Assembly (NCBI GenBank): GCA_002433485.1
Contig: DJIF01000054.1
Coordinates: forward strand, 4,656 to 68,655
Direction: 5' to 3'
DNA from: Deltaproteobacteria bacterium UBA6601
GTDB taxonomy: Bacteria > Myxococcota_A > UBA796 > UBA9615
Length of the DNA: 64,000 bases
Made by a program: the position numbers and the translations under genes
The notes under the pieces: generated by a model
What the model was told of the DNA's origin: nothing
Seen by the model: only the letters and a program-made list of their open reading frames with translations
Databases searched by the model: none
Part shown: piece after piece, positions 1 through 11,844 of the stretch
Layout: each line of letters begins with the position of its first letter
Numbering within the stretch: position 1 is the stretch's first letter

Positions 1-2838
<2,838 letters not shown>

Positions 2839-2911
2839 AGAAGGCCCTTTTGGGTAGTGGTGCGGACGAATATCAAGAGGGGGCAGGCCGGGTCAAGAGG
2901 ATCCGACCAGA

Positions 2912-5900
2912 TCAGAGAAAGGAAGCGACCTGCCGACCAAAGATTGCCTCGGCAGCCTCAAGCATTTCCTGGCTGGGCTGCAAGGTCCACTGAGTCGGTA
3001 GCGCTACGAGAACCTCGCTGGAGTGGGGCAGACGCCAGCGAATCCGCACCGGAGCATCCCCGGGATGACGCTCAATGAGATCCCTCAGCGCTGCCAATTG
3101 CTCAACGCCGCCGTCATCGGCCCTCAGCTCAAAGCAGATCTGGCGAGTCTGAGACTCCCGCACCTCTGCCAGGGGCTGGACATCATCGGCCAGCAGCTTG
3201 GCACCTCCATCTTCGCTGAACTCATCGAGCTTAGCTTTCACCAACAGCGGCTCGTCAGTCTGGAGCCAGTGTTCGACCTTGGCAAAGGTCCTTGGAAAGA
3301 CCGTCAACTCGGCGCTGCCCAGCAGATCTTCAAACTGCACAAAGGCCATCCTCTCACCCTTGGACTTGGTGACGATGACCTTCATGCTGCCGACCACCCC
3401 GGCAATGCGCAGCTCATCACCGACCTTGAGCTCGCGCAGATCAGCCGTGGTGGCTGTCGCAAAAGTCTCTACCTCGGCAGCAAAAGCCTTCATCGGATGA
3501 CCGGTAATGTATAGGCCCAGTGCCTCTTTCTCCTTCTCCAGGCGCTCTCGCTCAGGCCACTCAGAGAGCTCGGGAATGTTCAGGCGACCCGCATCACCGA
3601 CCTTGCCCGCACCAAACAGGCCCACCTGCCCCGAATCCCGATCCCGCGCCTTCTGGCGCGCCGCCTCGAGCAGCCGATCCACACAGGGGAACAGGGCGGC
3701 TCGACTGTAGCCCATAGAATCGAACGCCCCGCACTTCACCAGCGCCTCCAGGACCCCCTTGTTAATCCTGCTGACATCGATGTTGCCGACAAAGTCATCG
3801 AGGGTTGAGAAACCACCGCAGCTGGCGCGGGCCTCGAGGATCGCCTCAATGGCCGCTGCTCCAACTCCCTTGACCGCAGTGAGGCCGAAACGAACCTTGT
3901 CGCCGACCACAGTAAAGCGGAGTGCGCTCTCGTTGACGTCGGGCGGGAGCACTTCAATATCGTGCTTGCGAGCGTCATCCATGTAGAGCAACACCTTGTC
4001 GGTGTTGGAAGACTCAATGCTGAGCAGAGCGGCAAAGAACTCGGCAGGCAGGTGTCGCTTCAGCCAAGCCGTCTGGTACGCAATCAGGCCATAGGCCGCG
4101 GTATGACTCTTGTTGAACCCATACTTGGCAAACTCCGCCATGAGATCAAAGACCGAATTGGCGGTAGCCTCTTCCACCCCATTCTCAGCGGCGCCCGCTA
4201 CAAAGCGGACCCGCTGACGGACCATCTCCTCTTCCTTCTTCTTGCCCATGGCGCGGCGCAGCAAATCGGCTTCACCCAGGCTATAGCCGCCCATGATCTG
4301 GGCAATCTGCATCACCTGCTCCTGAAACACGATGACCCCGTAGGTGTCGGACAGCACGCTCTTGAGACTTGGATGTGGGTAGGTAACCTTCTGCCGCCCG
4401 TGCTTGCACTCCACAAAGGTGTGGTGCATGCCCATGCCCATAGGCCCGGGCCGGTACAGAGCGGCAACCGCGATAATGTCCTCAAAACGAGTCGGCTGGA
4501 GACCGCGCAACAAGTCTCGCATACCCGAGGACTCAAGCTGAAAGACTCCCAGAGTATCGCCCCTGGCCAGCAACTCATAGACGCCTTCGTCGTCCAGCGG
4601 AACATTGTTAAAGGCGAAAAAGTCCCACTCAGTACGACCCGCCTCACGCGCCATGTCCAAGGCGTTCTTGACCATCGTCAGGGTCTTCAGACCCAGAAAG
4701 TCGAACTTGATGAGGCCGATCTCCTCAGCCCACTTCATGTCAAACTGGGTCACCGATGGGTCGCTGTCCCCAGCACCCTTGTACAGCGGGCAATAACTCC
4801 GCAGGTCGTCATCGGCGATGACGACTCCGGCAGCATGAACTGAAGAATGTCGAGTGGTGCCCTCCAGCCCCGTGGCCAGATCCACCAGACGAGCGACCTT
4901 AGGGTCCTCTTCCATCGCCTTGACCAACCGCGGCTCCTGGGCGATCGCCTCCGGCAGGGTAATCCCCAGCTTGTCGGGAACCAACTTGGCAACCCGGTCC
5001 ACTTCGCCAAAGCCCAGGCCCATGACCCGACCGACGTCTCGCAGCCCACCCTTAGCGAGCATCTTGCCGAAGGTGATGATCTGAGTGACTCGCGTCGCAC
5101 CACCATAGGCATCGTTAACGTAGTCAATGACTTCACCGCGGCGGTCCTGACAGAAGTCAACGTCCACATCGGGCATCGACACCCGCTCCGGGTTCAGGAA
5201 GCGCTCAAACAAAAGCTTGTAGGGAATGGGGTCAATGTCGGTAATGCGCAGTGAGTAGAGCACTAACGAGCCAGCACCTGAGCCGCGCCCCGGACCCACC
5301 GGGATGTCCCGTTCCTTGGCCCAGTTAATGAAGTCGTAGACGATCAGGAAGTAGGCCGAGAAGCCCATCGAGTCGATGATCTCGAGTTCTTCCTCGAGGC
5401 GCGCCTCATAGCTCGCCCGGAGCTCATCCCAGTCGGCTTCCTGTTCACGCCCCCGGACGATCTCAAGACGCTGTTCAAGACCCTCTTTAGAGAGCTGGCG
5501 AAGCACCTGCTCGGGCGTGCGCCCCTCGAGATGGGGATAGAGCGGAAAGCGATAGTTGCCGAACTCAAACTCGAACAGGCAGCGACCGGCGATGTCCGTG
5601 GTGTTTGCCAGCGCCTGCTCATCCCCCTCGAACAGGGAATACATGGCGTCTGAGTCCTTCAGGTAGAACTGGTCGCTGGGAAAGCGAAAGCGGAACTCAT
5701 CATCAAGAGTGTTGGTCATGCCCAGGCAGAGCAGGACCTCATGGAGGAAAGAGTCCTTCTGGCGCGGATAATGAACGTTGTTGCTGACCACCAGAGGGAT
5801 GCCGGTGTCGGCGCTCAATTGCCGCAGCTGATCATTCACCCGGCGCTGGTCGGCACCGGCCTCAAAACCGGCACTGGTTCCTCCCCAGCCAAGATCCATT

Positions 5901-6448
5901 AATTCCAGGTAGAAGTTTCCTTCGCCAGCCAGATCCCGCAGCCACTCAGCCGCATCGCGCGCTTCATCAAAGCGGTCCTGACTCAACAGCCGCGGAACCT
6001 GGCCCCGCAAATCTCCAGACAGCAGAATCAGGCCCCGAGAAATGGCATCTCGATGCTGCTCAAGGATTTCTCGATCAATTCGTGGCAGATAGTGCCGCCC
6101 GCTCAAATAACCCTCACTGACCAGATGGTTGAGGGCCACATAGCCCTCTTGATTGCGCACCAGCGCGACCAACCGGAAGTTGTCGCGCGCCTTGTTCTTG
6201 TCGAGACGGGAGCCAGGCGCAACGATCAACTCAGCGCCGACGATGGGCGAGATTCCCTGCTTCTTGCAGGCCTCAGAGAACTCCACCGCACCAAACAGAT
6301 TCATCTCATCAGTGAGCGCAAGATGGGTCATCCCCAGCTGCGCAGCCTGAGCGGCGATGGCCTTGGGGCTGCCCACCGCACCCAGCAGCGTAAATTGCGA
6401 CTTCAAGTGAAGATGAACAAAGGGCCGGGATGCGGACATTGCAGTCAT
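2912..6448 (-). CDS. dnaE: DNA polymerase III alpha subunit
   Basis: Catalytic subunit of the replicative polymerase, 1178 aa, the usual DnaE length. An N-terminal PHP domain starts at FVHLHLKSQFTLL (about residue 10). Its second motif reads LTDEMNLFGAVEF, where many relatives have LTDH, so the metal site may be degenerate as in E. coli. The polymerase catalytic aspartates are in PDVDVDF at 426-432, after the GPGRGSGAGSLV motif (385-396). Further on come the HAAGVVI motif, the finger and thumb region with FNKSHTAAY, a helix-hairpin-helix region and a C-terminal OB fold (DELRIAGVVGSMKV). ATG codons at 6448 and 6439 are both possible and neither has a clear Shine-Dalgarno sequence. The gene is divergent from the outer-membrane protein gene at 6643. 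Confidence 0.97.
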   Translation of the reverse strand: MTAMSASRPFVHLHLKSQFTLLGAVGSPKAIAAQAAQLGMTHLALTDEMNLFGAVEFSEACKKQGISPIVGAELIVAPGSRLDKNKARDNFRLVALVRNQEGYVALNHLVSEGYLSGRHYLPRIDREILEQHRDAISRGLILLSGDLRGQVPRLLSQDRFDEARDAAEWLRDLAGEGNFYLELMDLGWGGTSAGFEAGADQRRVNDQLRQLSADTGIPLVVSNNVHYPRQKDSFLHEVLLCLGMTNTLDDEFRFRFPSDQFYLKDSDAMYSLFEGDEQALANTTDIAGRCLFEFEFGNYRFPLYPHLEGRTPEQVLRQLSKEGLEQRLEIVRGREQEADWDELRASYEARLEEELEIIDSMGFSAYFLIVYDFINWAKERDIPVGPGRGSGAGSLVLYSLRITDIDPIPYKLLFERFLNPERVSMPDVDVDFCQDRRGEVIDYVNDAYGGATRVTQIITFGKMLAKGGLRDVGRVMGLGFGEVDRVAKLVPDKLGITLPEAIAQEPRLVKAMEEDPKVARLVDLATGLEGTTRHSSVHAAGVVIADDDLRSYCPLYKGAGDSDPSVTQFDMKWAEEIGLIKFDFLGLKTLTMVKNALDMAREAGRTEWDFFAFNNVPLDDEGVYELLARGDTLGVFQLESSGMRDLLRGLQPTRFEDIIAVAALYRPGPMGMGMHHTFVECKHGRQKVTYPHPSLKSVLSDTYGVIVFQEQVMQIAQIMGGYSLGEADLLRRAMGKKKEEEMVRQRVRFVAGAAENGVEEATANSVFDLMAEFAKYGFNKSHTAAYGLIAYQTAWLKRHLPAEFFAALLSIESSNTDKVLLYMDDARKHDIEVLPPDVNESALRFTVVGDKVRFGLTAVKGVGAAAIEAILEARASCGGFSTLDDFVGNIDVSRINKGVLEALVKCGAFDSMGYSRAALFPCVDRLLEAARQKARDRDSGQVGLFGAGKVGDAGRLNIPELSEWPERERLEKEKEALGLYITGHPMKAFAAEVETFATATTADLRELKVGDELRIAGVVGSMKVIVTKSKGERMAFVQFEDLLGSAELTVFPRTFAKVEHWLQTDEPLLVKAKLDEFSEDGGAKLLADDVQPLAEVRESQTRQICFELRADDGGVEQLAALRDLIERHPGDAPVRIRWRLPHSSEVLVALPTQWTLQPSQEMLEAAEAIFGRQVASFL

Positions 6449-6642
6449 GGGCGGATTCTGATCAGAGAGCGTCAGGAGGGGCGGATAGCCAGGCTTGCAC
6501 GGAGCCTGCGGTCGCGGAAGATAACATGGTCAACGCCAGATCAGAGCGATAATTCTGCGTCCTTCCCGGTAAGCCTGCAGCAAGCCGACAGTAGAGCTGT
6601 TCCCTTGCGCCTGAGCGACCTTCGAGCTAGCTTTCCGAGCCC

Positions 6643-7233
6643 ATGCTGAGGCCCCCCACTGGCACTGCCCGAATCGCCGCGATCACACTCGTTGTCGCCT
6701 TGCTCTTCTCCTGCTCCGCGCAGGCTCGAGACCTGCGTGGTCGCTTCGCCCTTGGCTTCAACAACAACTTCTCCAGCTTCAGCTCCATCTCCGCCAAGGT
6801 TGGCCTGCCGACCAGCAAGCCAACCCTCAACGTGCAGATCCAGGCGCTGATTGGGTTCTCTATCGCAACCCTGGTGGAAGGCGCTCAAAGCCAAGCTCCA
6901 GGTAGCGACCAGTTCTTTGCCGGTGGTCGAGTACTGCTGCCGATGTTGGCCGAAGACAACCTCAACATCTACTGCGCTATCGGTGCCGGCTATGTTCGCC
7001 AGCGCGCCATCACCGCAACGGAGCGCCAGGACGACCCCAGTGTTGCCGTCACTCACACCGGCAACGTATTCCGGGCCCAGGGTGCTCTGGGCGTCGAGTT
7101 CTTCCTCTTTGGTCTGGAAAACCTCGGCCTTTCGGCCGAGCTCGGCATTCGCGTCGACGCCGACCCGGGCTTCGTGGCGGTACAGACCACCGCTGGAGGC
7201 GCCGCCTCAGTAGGCATACACTACTACTTCTGA
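6643..7233 (+). CDS. Small outer-membrane beta-barrel-like protein
   Basis: 196 aa exported protein of unknown role. The N-terminus has a basic segment, a hydrophobic stretch (about residues 12-25) and a likely signal-peptidase cleavage after SAQA. The rest alternates short amphipathic strands (LNVQIQALIGFSIATLV, IYCAIGAGYVRQRAI, LGLSAELGIRVDAD) and ends in GIHYYF, an aromatic C-terminus typical of BAM-assembled barrels. It resembles small 8-stranded OmpA/OmpW-like barrels, but no specific family was recognised. No Shine-Dalgarno sequence is visible before the ATG. Confidence 0.7.
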   Translation: MLRPPTGTARIAAITLVVALLFSCSAQARDLRGRFALGFNNNFSSFSSISAKVGLPTSKPTLNVQIQALIGFSIATLVEGAQSQAPGSDQFFAGGRVLLPMLAEDNLNIYCAIGAGYVRQRAITATERQDDPSVAVTHTGNVFRAQGALGVEFFLFGLENLGLSAELGIRVDADPGFVAVQTTAGGAASVGIHYYF

Positions 7234-7281
7234 GCGGCCTCCCAGGTCCCCTAACCCAACCGCTGCAAGCCTTTCAAGAGA

Positions 7282-7321
7282 CCGGGCAAAGAAGTGCCCG
7301 GCAATCGGGCTTCGCCCTTGC
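7282..7321 (+). terminator. Two tandem stem-loops between 6643 gene and 7353 gene
   Basis: Hairpin 1 is a perfect 7-bp stem (CCGGGCA at 7282-7288, TGCCCGG at 7295-7301) with a 6-nt loop. Hairpin 2 follows directly: GCAA (7301-7304) with TTGC (7318-7321) and GGGC (7307-7310) with GCCC (7314-7317) around a TTC loop. No T-tract follows, so this may be a terminator or attenuator of non-classical type, or an mRNA-stabilising or processing structure. Confidence 0.55.
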
Positions 7322-7352
7322 AGATACGGGCATAGACTCGGAGAATCACACT

Positions 7353-8849
7353 ATGGTCAAACACCGCATCGCCAGCCAGATCCTGCTCTTACCGCTGTTG
7401 CTTCTCGGCTGCGGGGAAGTTGCCTTCAACCTCGCTGAAGATGCCGGCACCAGCTTCTCCGAGCAGGTTCGGGGAGAGGCGCTGCTGTTCGTAGGTACCG
7501 ACCCGAGCAGCCTGGCGACCGACCTGTACCTGGTGACTGCTGCCTCCAGCTCAGTGGACAGCCCATCCTTGACCACAGCAGAGTCGTATGAACTAGAGCA
7601 GCTCACCGACACCGAGAACCCCGATGAAGCCCTGGAGTTGGGCAGCTACCAACTGTTCTCATTGGAACAACCACACCCGATTCCCGATCGTTCCGGAGAT
7701 CGCTTCGCCCTGATCACGCAGAGCGTCGATGAACAGAGCGGCAACTCTATCAATCACCCTGCGGTCTACGACCTCACGACGCGTAGCCTCCAACAAGGAC
7801 CGGCGATTCAGGGGCTACACAGTATCCACTTCAGCGACCAGGGCGCCTCTCTTGCCCTTAGCGCTCGCAGCGAAGAGGGCGGCGAGACCCTGCTCATGCT
7901 GCCCGCAGATGAGCTGGACGCCACACCGGTCCTCCTCCAGTTGGAAGCTGACGAGAGCAACTACAGCTATGAATTCGCGGGGCCTATCCCAGCCAGTGAT
8001 GACATCCTCGCTCTGCGCATCAACGAAGACGAAGCCAAGAGTCAGGTGCTCCGAGTTGACTCCCTCAGCGGCGAGGCTGAGGTCCTCTCAGGTGCCCTCG
8101 AGGGCCTGCTCGACCAGGCCTCCTTGAGCGCCGATGGACAGCTGCTGGCAGTCACTGTCCACCATCCCGAAAATAACTACCGAGCTGTGGCGGTCATCGA
8201 TAAATACGCTCAGATCCATACGATTACGGAGAACCTCAGTTCCAATTGCTACTGGCCGGTCTGGGCGCCCATCCACGAAAAGCTCGGCCAACGGCTCAGC
8301 TTCGTGTGCCAGGACGCAATCTCAGGAAGACCTGACATCGGCATGTGGTCAGCAGAGATCCTTAAGGGTCTGGACGATGAAGTTGGCGACGCCGCTGCCC
8401 TCGATTACGCCGCGGACCTGCTCACCACGGTCAGCCAACCGGCCATATTCGAGGGCACAATGGACGGGCTGGTCGTCCGCAGCAGCCCCCAGTGGTCGCC
8501 GAACGGAAACTCTTTGGTCTTTGGTGTCTCGACCCACGAAGAAGCCCTGGCTGGCACCGGCATGAGCCTCCTGGTACTGCCACTAAGCGGTACTGCATAC
8601 CCCATCTACAGCGGCAGCGGGACCTCAGTAGACTGGGCACACTTCTCCCAGGCAAGTGACGACCAGAGTCTGCTCCTCTGGGAGCGCAGCGCGACCGGCC
8701 TGGAATCCACCCGGCGAGGCCCAGAGAGCCAACCCATTCGGATGCTAACCATCGATCAACCAGAGCCTCAACCGATCTTTGTCCGGCTCGATCAGGACCT
8801 GCTGGTGTCCTACCCCATGTTCCTGGGCGGCAACAGCCTGTTCTACTGA
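7353..8849 (+). CDS. Lipoprotein with TolB/PD40-like beta-propeller
   Basis: 498 aa. The signal sequence has a lipobox (LLLGC, Cys20), so it is probably a membrane-anchored lipoprotein. The mature part has repeated blades of the type 'HSIHFSDQGASLALSAR', 'ASLSADGQLLAVTV' and 'SPQWSPNGNSLVFGVS'. Such S.DG..LA repeats mark TolB/WD40-like (PD40) propellers. These scaffolds usually bind proteins or glycans in the periplasm, and the actual ligand is unknown. A Shine-Dalgarno sequence (GGAGA, 8 nt before ATG) supports the start. The stop overlaps the ATG of the next small gene by one base (TGATG), implying translational coupling. It follows the tandem hairpins at 7282-7321. Confidence 0.78.
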   Translation: MVKHRIASQILLLPLLLLGCGEVAFNLAEDAGTSFSEQVRGEALLFVGTDPSSLATDLYLVTAASSSVDSPSLTTAESYELEQLTDTENPDEALELGSYQLFSLEQPHPIPDRSGDRFALITQSVDEQSGNSINHPAVYDLTTRSLQQGPAIQGLHSIHFSDQGASLALSARSEEGGETLLMLPADELDATPVLLQLEADESNYSYEFAGPIPASDDILALRINEDEAKSQVLRVDSLSGEAEVLSGALEGLLDQASLSADGQLLAVTVHHPENNYRAVAVIDKYAQIHTITENLSSNCYWPVWAPIHEKLGQRLSFVCQDAISGRPDIGMWSAEILKGLDDEVGDAAALDYAADLLTTVSQPAIFEGTMDGLVVRSSPQWSPNGNSLVFGVSTHEEALAGTGMSLLVLPLSGTAYPIYSGSGTSVDWAHFSQASDDQSLLLWERSATGLESTRRGPESQPIRMLTIDQPEPQPIFVRLDQDLLVSYPMFLGGNSLFY

Positions 8850-9046
8850 TGCTCACCACTGCCGTCGAAGCACTACATCGCTGCTGGTACCGCTTTGCCC
8901 TGGCGGCAATGCCCATGGGCGTCGCCATGTGGCTGCTCGGGATGTACCTGCCCAGCTACTATCTGGCTGCCGCAGGGATCACCACATGCGCCCTGGGTGC
9001 CTTCGCCTGGAACGACGACCACCCCCCCCATCACCCTGGCAGTTAA
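8849..9046 (+). CDS. Small two-helix membrane protein
   Basis: 65 aa. Two hydrophobic segments (about residues 15-33, FALAAMPMGVAMWLLGMYL, and 37-52, YYLAAAGITTCALGAFAW) and a short polar tail rich in His and Pro. It has no recognised family. Support for it being real comes from its TGATG overlap with the propeller lipoprotein gene, its hydrophobic composition and a following terminator-like hairpin. Confidence 0.5.
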   Translation: MLTTAVEALHRCWYRFALAAMPMGVAMWLLGMYLPSYYLAAAGITTCALGAFAWNDDHPPHHPGS

Positions 9047-9089
9047 GCAAGCCAGTTGGGAGCAGCTGAGCACTGCTGGAGTCGAGGCT

Positions 9090-9115
9090 GCGAGAGCCCG
9101 ACGCTCAGGCTTCGC
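9090..9115. terminator. Bidirectional hairpin between convergent genes
   Basis: GCGA-g-AGCC (9090-9098, one bulged G) pairs with GGCT-TCGC (9108-9115) around a 9-nt loop. It lies between the stop of the plus-strand gene (9046) and the stop of the minus-strand lipoprotein gene (9116-9118), where a shared terminator is expected. No T-tract is present. Confidence 0.5.
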
Positions 9116-11824
9116 TCAGTTACCCTGCGGAGTGATCTTGACGGTGTAGTCCCCGGGCGAACCGGAGTACCCGACAATGACAAACCAGCAATCGGAGCCG
9201 TCCGGCAACGGCACGATGGTAGTGCCCTCTTCTGGCTTGCTGAGATCAGCAAGGGACGGATCAAAGGGAATGTAGTAGTGGTCAGGATCGTTAACCGCAT
9301 CAAAGTAGTAGCAGAAGAACCGAGCGTCGTAGTCGCCACCCCCAGTGGCCCAATCAAGTTCAACGCTGATAAAGCCCGCTTCCGGGAAGGTCAGGTGGTA
9401 GGCATCGTTGTCGCCGGCCCAGCTGTCCGCCTCAATGCTTGAGATGCTGCCTTTCAGTTCATTGGTCTTGCCAGCGCCTGCAGACTCACCCAGCTCCTGA
9501 AAGCTGCCCTCAGGCCACGGCGAATCCTCGACGCTGAAGCCGTCAATCTGCACATTATTGGGCTCCTCAGTCTCGTACCAAACCTTGCCCACTTCCGGCT
9601 GCTTGGCATACCAGGCGTGCAGGACAGGCAGCGCTTCAGCAGTACCCAGGACCTCCAGCGTCGGCGGATTACCCTGCTCCTCGTCTCGGTTCAGCGTCCA
9701 ATCGACCCGATCCTTCTGCAGGTTGTAGGGCACGAGCTCGGTGACCCGCCGGCCGCCAGGCTTCTCCACCGTATTGTTGAGGGAAGCGACATCGCCGGCA
9801 AAGAGATGCACCAACTCAAAGTCGGTGGTCACCACATTGGAACTGCGAACCTCGTAGTTACCGAGATGAACGCTGTCGTCCGTATCATCGCAATCACGCA
9901 ACGCCAGAGTGTAGCCGTCGCCATCCTGATCGACGTTCTCATAATCGGTGTTCTGCACAAAGCTGCCATCGTCCTGCAAAACCCAATCCCGATTCTCATC
10001 GATCAGCCCGTCACAGTCATTATCTACGCCATCAGTGACGTCGTAGTTGAAAGCCACTGGCACACCAGCCTCATCGAGCTGGTGGGGATGAATGGACGGA
10101 TCCAAGTCGTGGCAGTCGGCGCCACCGGCAGGCGTGAGCTTGGCAAAACCATCGCCATCGGCGTCGTCATCGGAGCCATCGCAGATGTCGTCGTTATCGA
10201 AGTCTGGCATGGCAGAATCCGCAACTTCAGGATCAGAGCCGCAGTTGATCTCTTCCCAATTATGAAAGCCATCGCCATCGGTATCCTGGGCGCAGCCAAC
10301 GGTGCCGATGCAGTCACTGTCACAGTAGCCGTCACCATCGGTATCGGTGGGAAAGTCCTCAGGGTCGAAGGGGTTGGTGCCGCAGGCACGTTCCTCAAGA
10401 TCCGACCACTCGTGCGGCGTCAGACCACCGACAACTCCACGGTCCTCATCATAGTTAGAGACAAAGTCCAGTTGGCCATCGCCAGCACTGCAGTCATCGT
10501 CGATGGAGTTCCAGTCGATCTCATTGTCCAGGCCTGGATAGATGGCGGAATTGGCGTCATTACAGTCACCTACACCAAAGCCACTGTTGACCTCAATCTG
10601 GCCACGGCAGAACCCATCACCATCAAGGTCGCGACCATTCTCGCAGTAGCCGTCGCCGTCATCGTCGACGTCATCGGGACCATTATCCGCCCAACCGTCG
10701 CAGTCGTTGTCCTTGCGATCACCTGCTGTGTCACCGCGGTGCGGATGCACCTCAGGATCGTTGTCATTGCAGTCGCCTGCGGCCACCGTATAGCCATCAC
10801 CATCATCGTCGCGAGTCTCAGTGCCGGTGTCAGCGGTGCCGTCACAGTCGTTGTCCTTGCCATCTGCCATGCCGGGGATGATGGTGTCCGCCTCGATAGA
10901 GACCTGCTGTAGGAAGTGCATGTCCCAGGCGCACCAGAACAGCTCAGCTTCCTGATCCAACTGCCAGTCGCTGCAGCCCGTGCCACCAACCGGATCCCCC
11001 AAGGCCTCAATGTCACTGCTCAAATAGGCGCCGACCTTGAGTTCCAGCGAGTCCTGGGTAGTGGGATAGGACAGGTCCAGATCCAACGTCGCGCTGTCTC
11101 CCTCGATTCCCGCCTGAACCAGATGCACCCGAGGGTCATTGCCCACCACGATCAGGTCATACTCGACGTTGTCGTCATCGGCGTTCACGGTCACCTTGAC
11201 CAGGAATTCCTTGTTGGGCTCGGTCTCAGTGGCAAAACGCGGCTCGGCAAAGGTCTGCAGGGCCTCACCTTCCTCATTGAGGACCTCAGCACCCTCATCG
11301 TCCAACAGGGGAATCTGAGTATTCGGATCGGAATATAGTTCCGAGCCGCTGCCATCCATCACCACGATGTCGACATCAGCGTCCGAGTCCTCCTCTACAG
11401 GGCGCGCCTTGAACACCAAAGGGCCGAAGTAGTCGGTGCTGATCCGGTACCAGTCCTCATCCCGCTCGGGCTGAAACAGAATCGCGGCGCAATCAACATC
11501 ACTGTCTTCTGGTGTGATCTCATCGCAGGTCAGGTCAGCGGTTCCGCGAATGCGGTGATAGGCGTAGCTGATCTCATAGGGACCATCCGCGGTCTGCAGG
11601 GTGTCGTTGTTGAGGTCTTCAGTCTCGGCCCGGGGAGTCGGTTCCTTCTCCCAGAGGCCCAGCCGGTCCAGGGTCAGGACTCCGTGAACGTGACGCTGGG
11701 GTATGCCGGTTTCTTCACCGAGACAGCCAACCAAAAGCAGCGGCAGAGCAACCAGAGAAAGTACGCCTACCAGCAGCAGCAGCGACAACGAGAGGCGAGA
11801 TGAAGAGCGAAGGTACTTGTACAT
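9116..11824 (-). CDS. Large lipoprotein with MopE/thrombospondin-3-type metal-binding repeats
   Basis: 902 aa. A long hydrophobic signal ends in a lipobox (LLLVGC, Cys34). The middle (about residues 320-640) is very rich in Asp and Asn, with five or six repeats of the type DGKDNDCDG, DDDGDGYT and GDCNDNDPEVHP. This is the MopE motif best known from methanotrophs and myxobacteria, interleaved with thrombospondin type 3-like DTDGDGYCDSDC units that bind calcium. Two beta-rich parts flank it; the C-terminal one (DAYHLTFPEAGFISVELDW ... GSPGDYTVKITP) looks like a pre-peptidase C-terminal (PPC) domain. It starts 20 bp downstream of the TonB-dependent receptor gene and is surely in its operon. An outer-surface metal- or ligand-capturing partner of that receptor is an inference. 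The extra-long plus-strand frame over it is only a consequence of its GAC/GAT codons. Confidence 0.85.
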   Translation of the reverse strand: MYKYLRSSSRLSLSLLLLVGVLSLVALPLLLVGCLGEETGIPQRHVHGVLTLDRLGLWEKEPTPRAETEDLNNDTLQTADGPYEISYAYHRIRGTADLTCDEITPEDSDVDCAAILFQPERDEDWYRISTDYFGPLVFKARPVEEDSDADVDIVVMDGSGSELYSDPNTQIPLLDDEGAEVLNEEGEALQTFAEPRFATETEPNKEFLVKVTVNADDDNVEYDLIVVGNDPRVHLVQAGIEGDSATLDLDLSYPTTQDSLELKVGAYLSSDIEALGDPVGGTGCSDWQLDQEAELFWCAWDMHFLQQVSIEADTIIPGMADGKDNDCDGTADTGTETRDDDGDGYTVAAGDCNDNDPEVHPHRGDTAGDRKDNDCDGWADNGPDDVDDDGDGYCENGRDLDGDGFCRGQIEVNSGFGVGDCNDANSAIYPGLDNEIDWNSIDDDCSAGDGQLDFVSNYDEDRGVVGGLTPHEWSDLEERACGTNPFDPEDFPTDTDGDGYCDSDCIGTVGCAQDTDGDGFHNWEEINCGSDPEVADSAMPDFDNDDICDGSDDDADGDGFAKLTPAGGADCHDLDPSIHPHQLDEAGVPVAFNYDVTDGVDNDCDGLIDENRDWVLQDDGSFVQNTDYENVDQDGDGYTLALRDCDDTDDSVHLGNYEVRSSNVVTTDFELVHLFAGDVASLNNTVEKPGGRRVTELVPYNLQKDRVDWTLNRDEEQGNPPTLEVLGTAEALPVLHAWYAKQPEVGKVWYETEEPNNVQIDGFSVEDSPWPEGSFQELGESAGAGKTNELKGSISSIEADSWAGDNDAYHLTFPEAGFISVELDWATGGGDYDARFFCYYFDAVNDPDHYYIPFDPSLADLSKPEEGTTIVPLPDGSDCWFVIVGYSGSPGDYTVKITPQGN

Positions 11825-11844
11825 GGAAGATTCCGTCTCTCTGA

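Noticed and set aside
9617..10912. 431-codon open frame on the plus strand, rich in Val, Ile and Ala
   Set aside because: It is antisense to the MopE-repeat gene; the GAC/GAT-rich codons give GTC/ATC on the other strand and avoid stops. No signal or family is seen, and the real gene fits the repeats.
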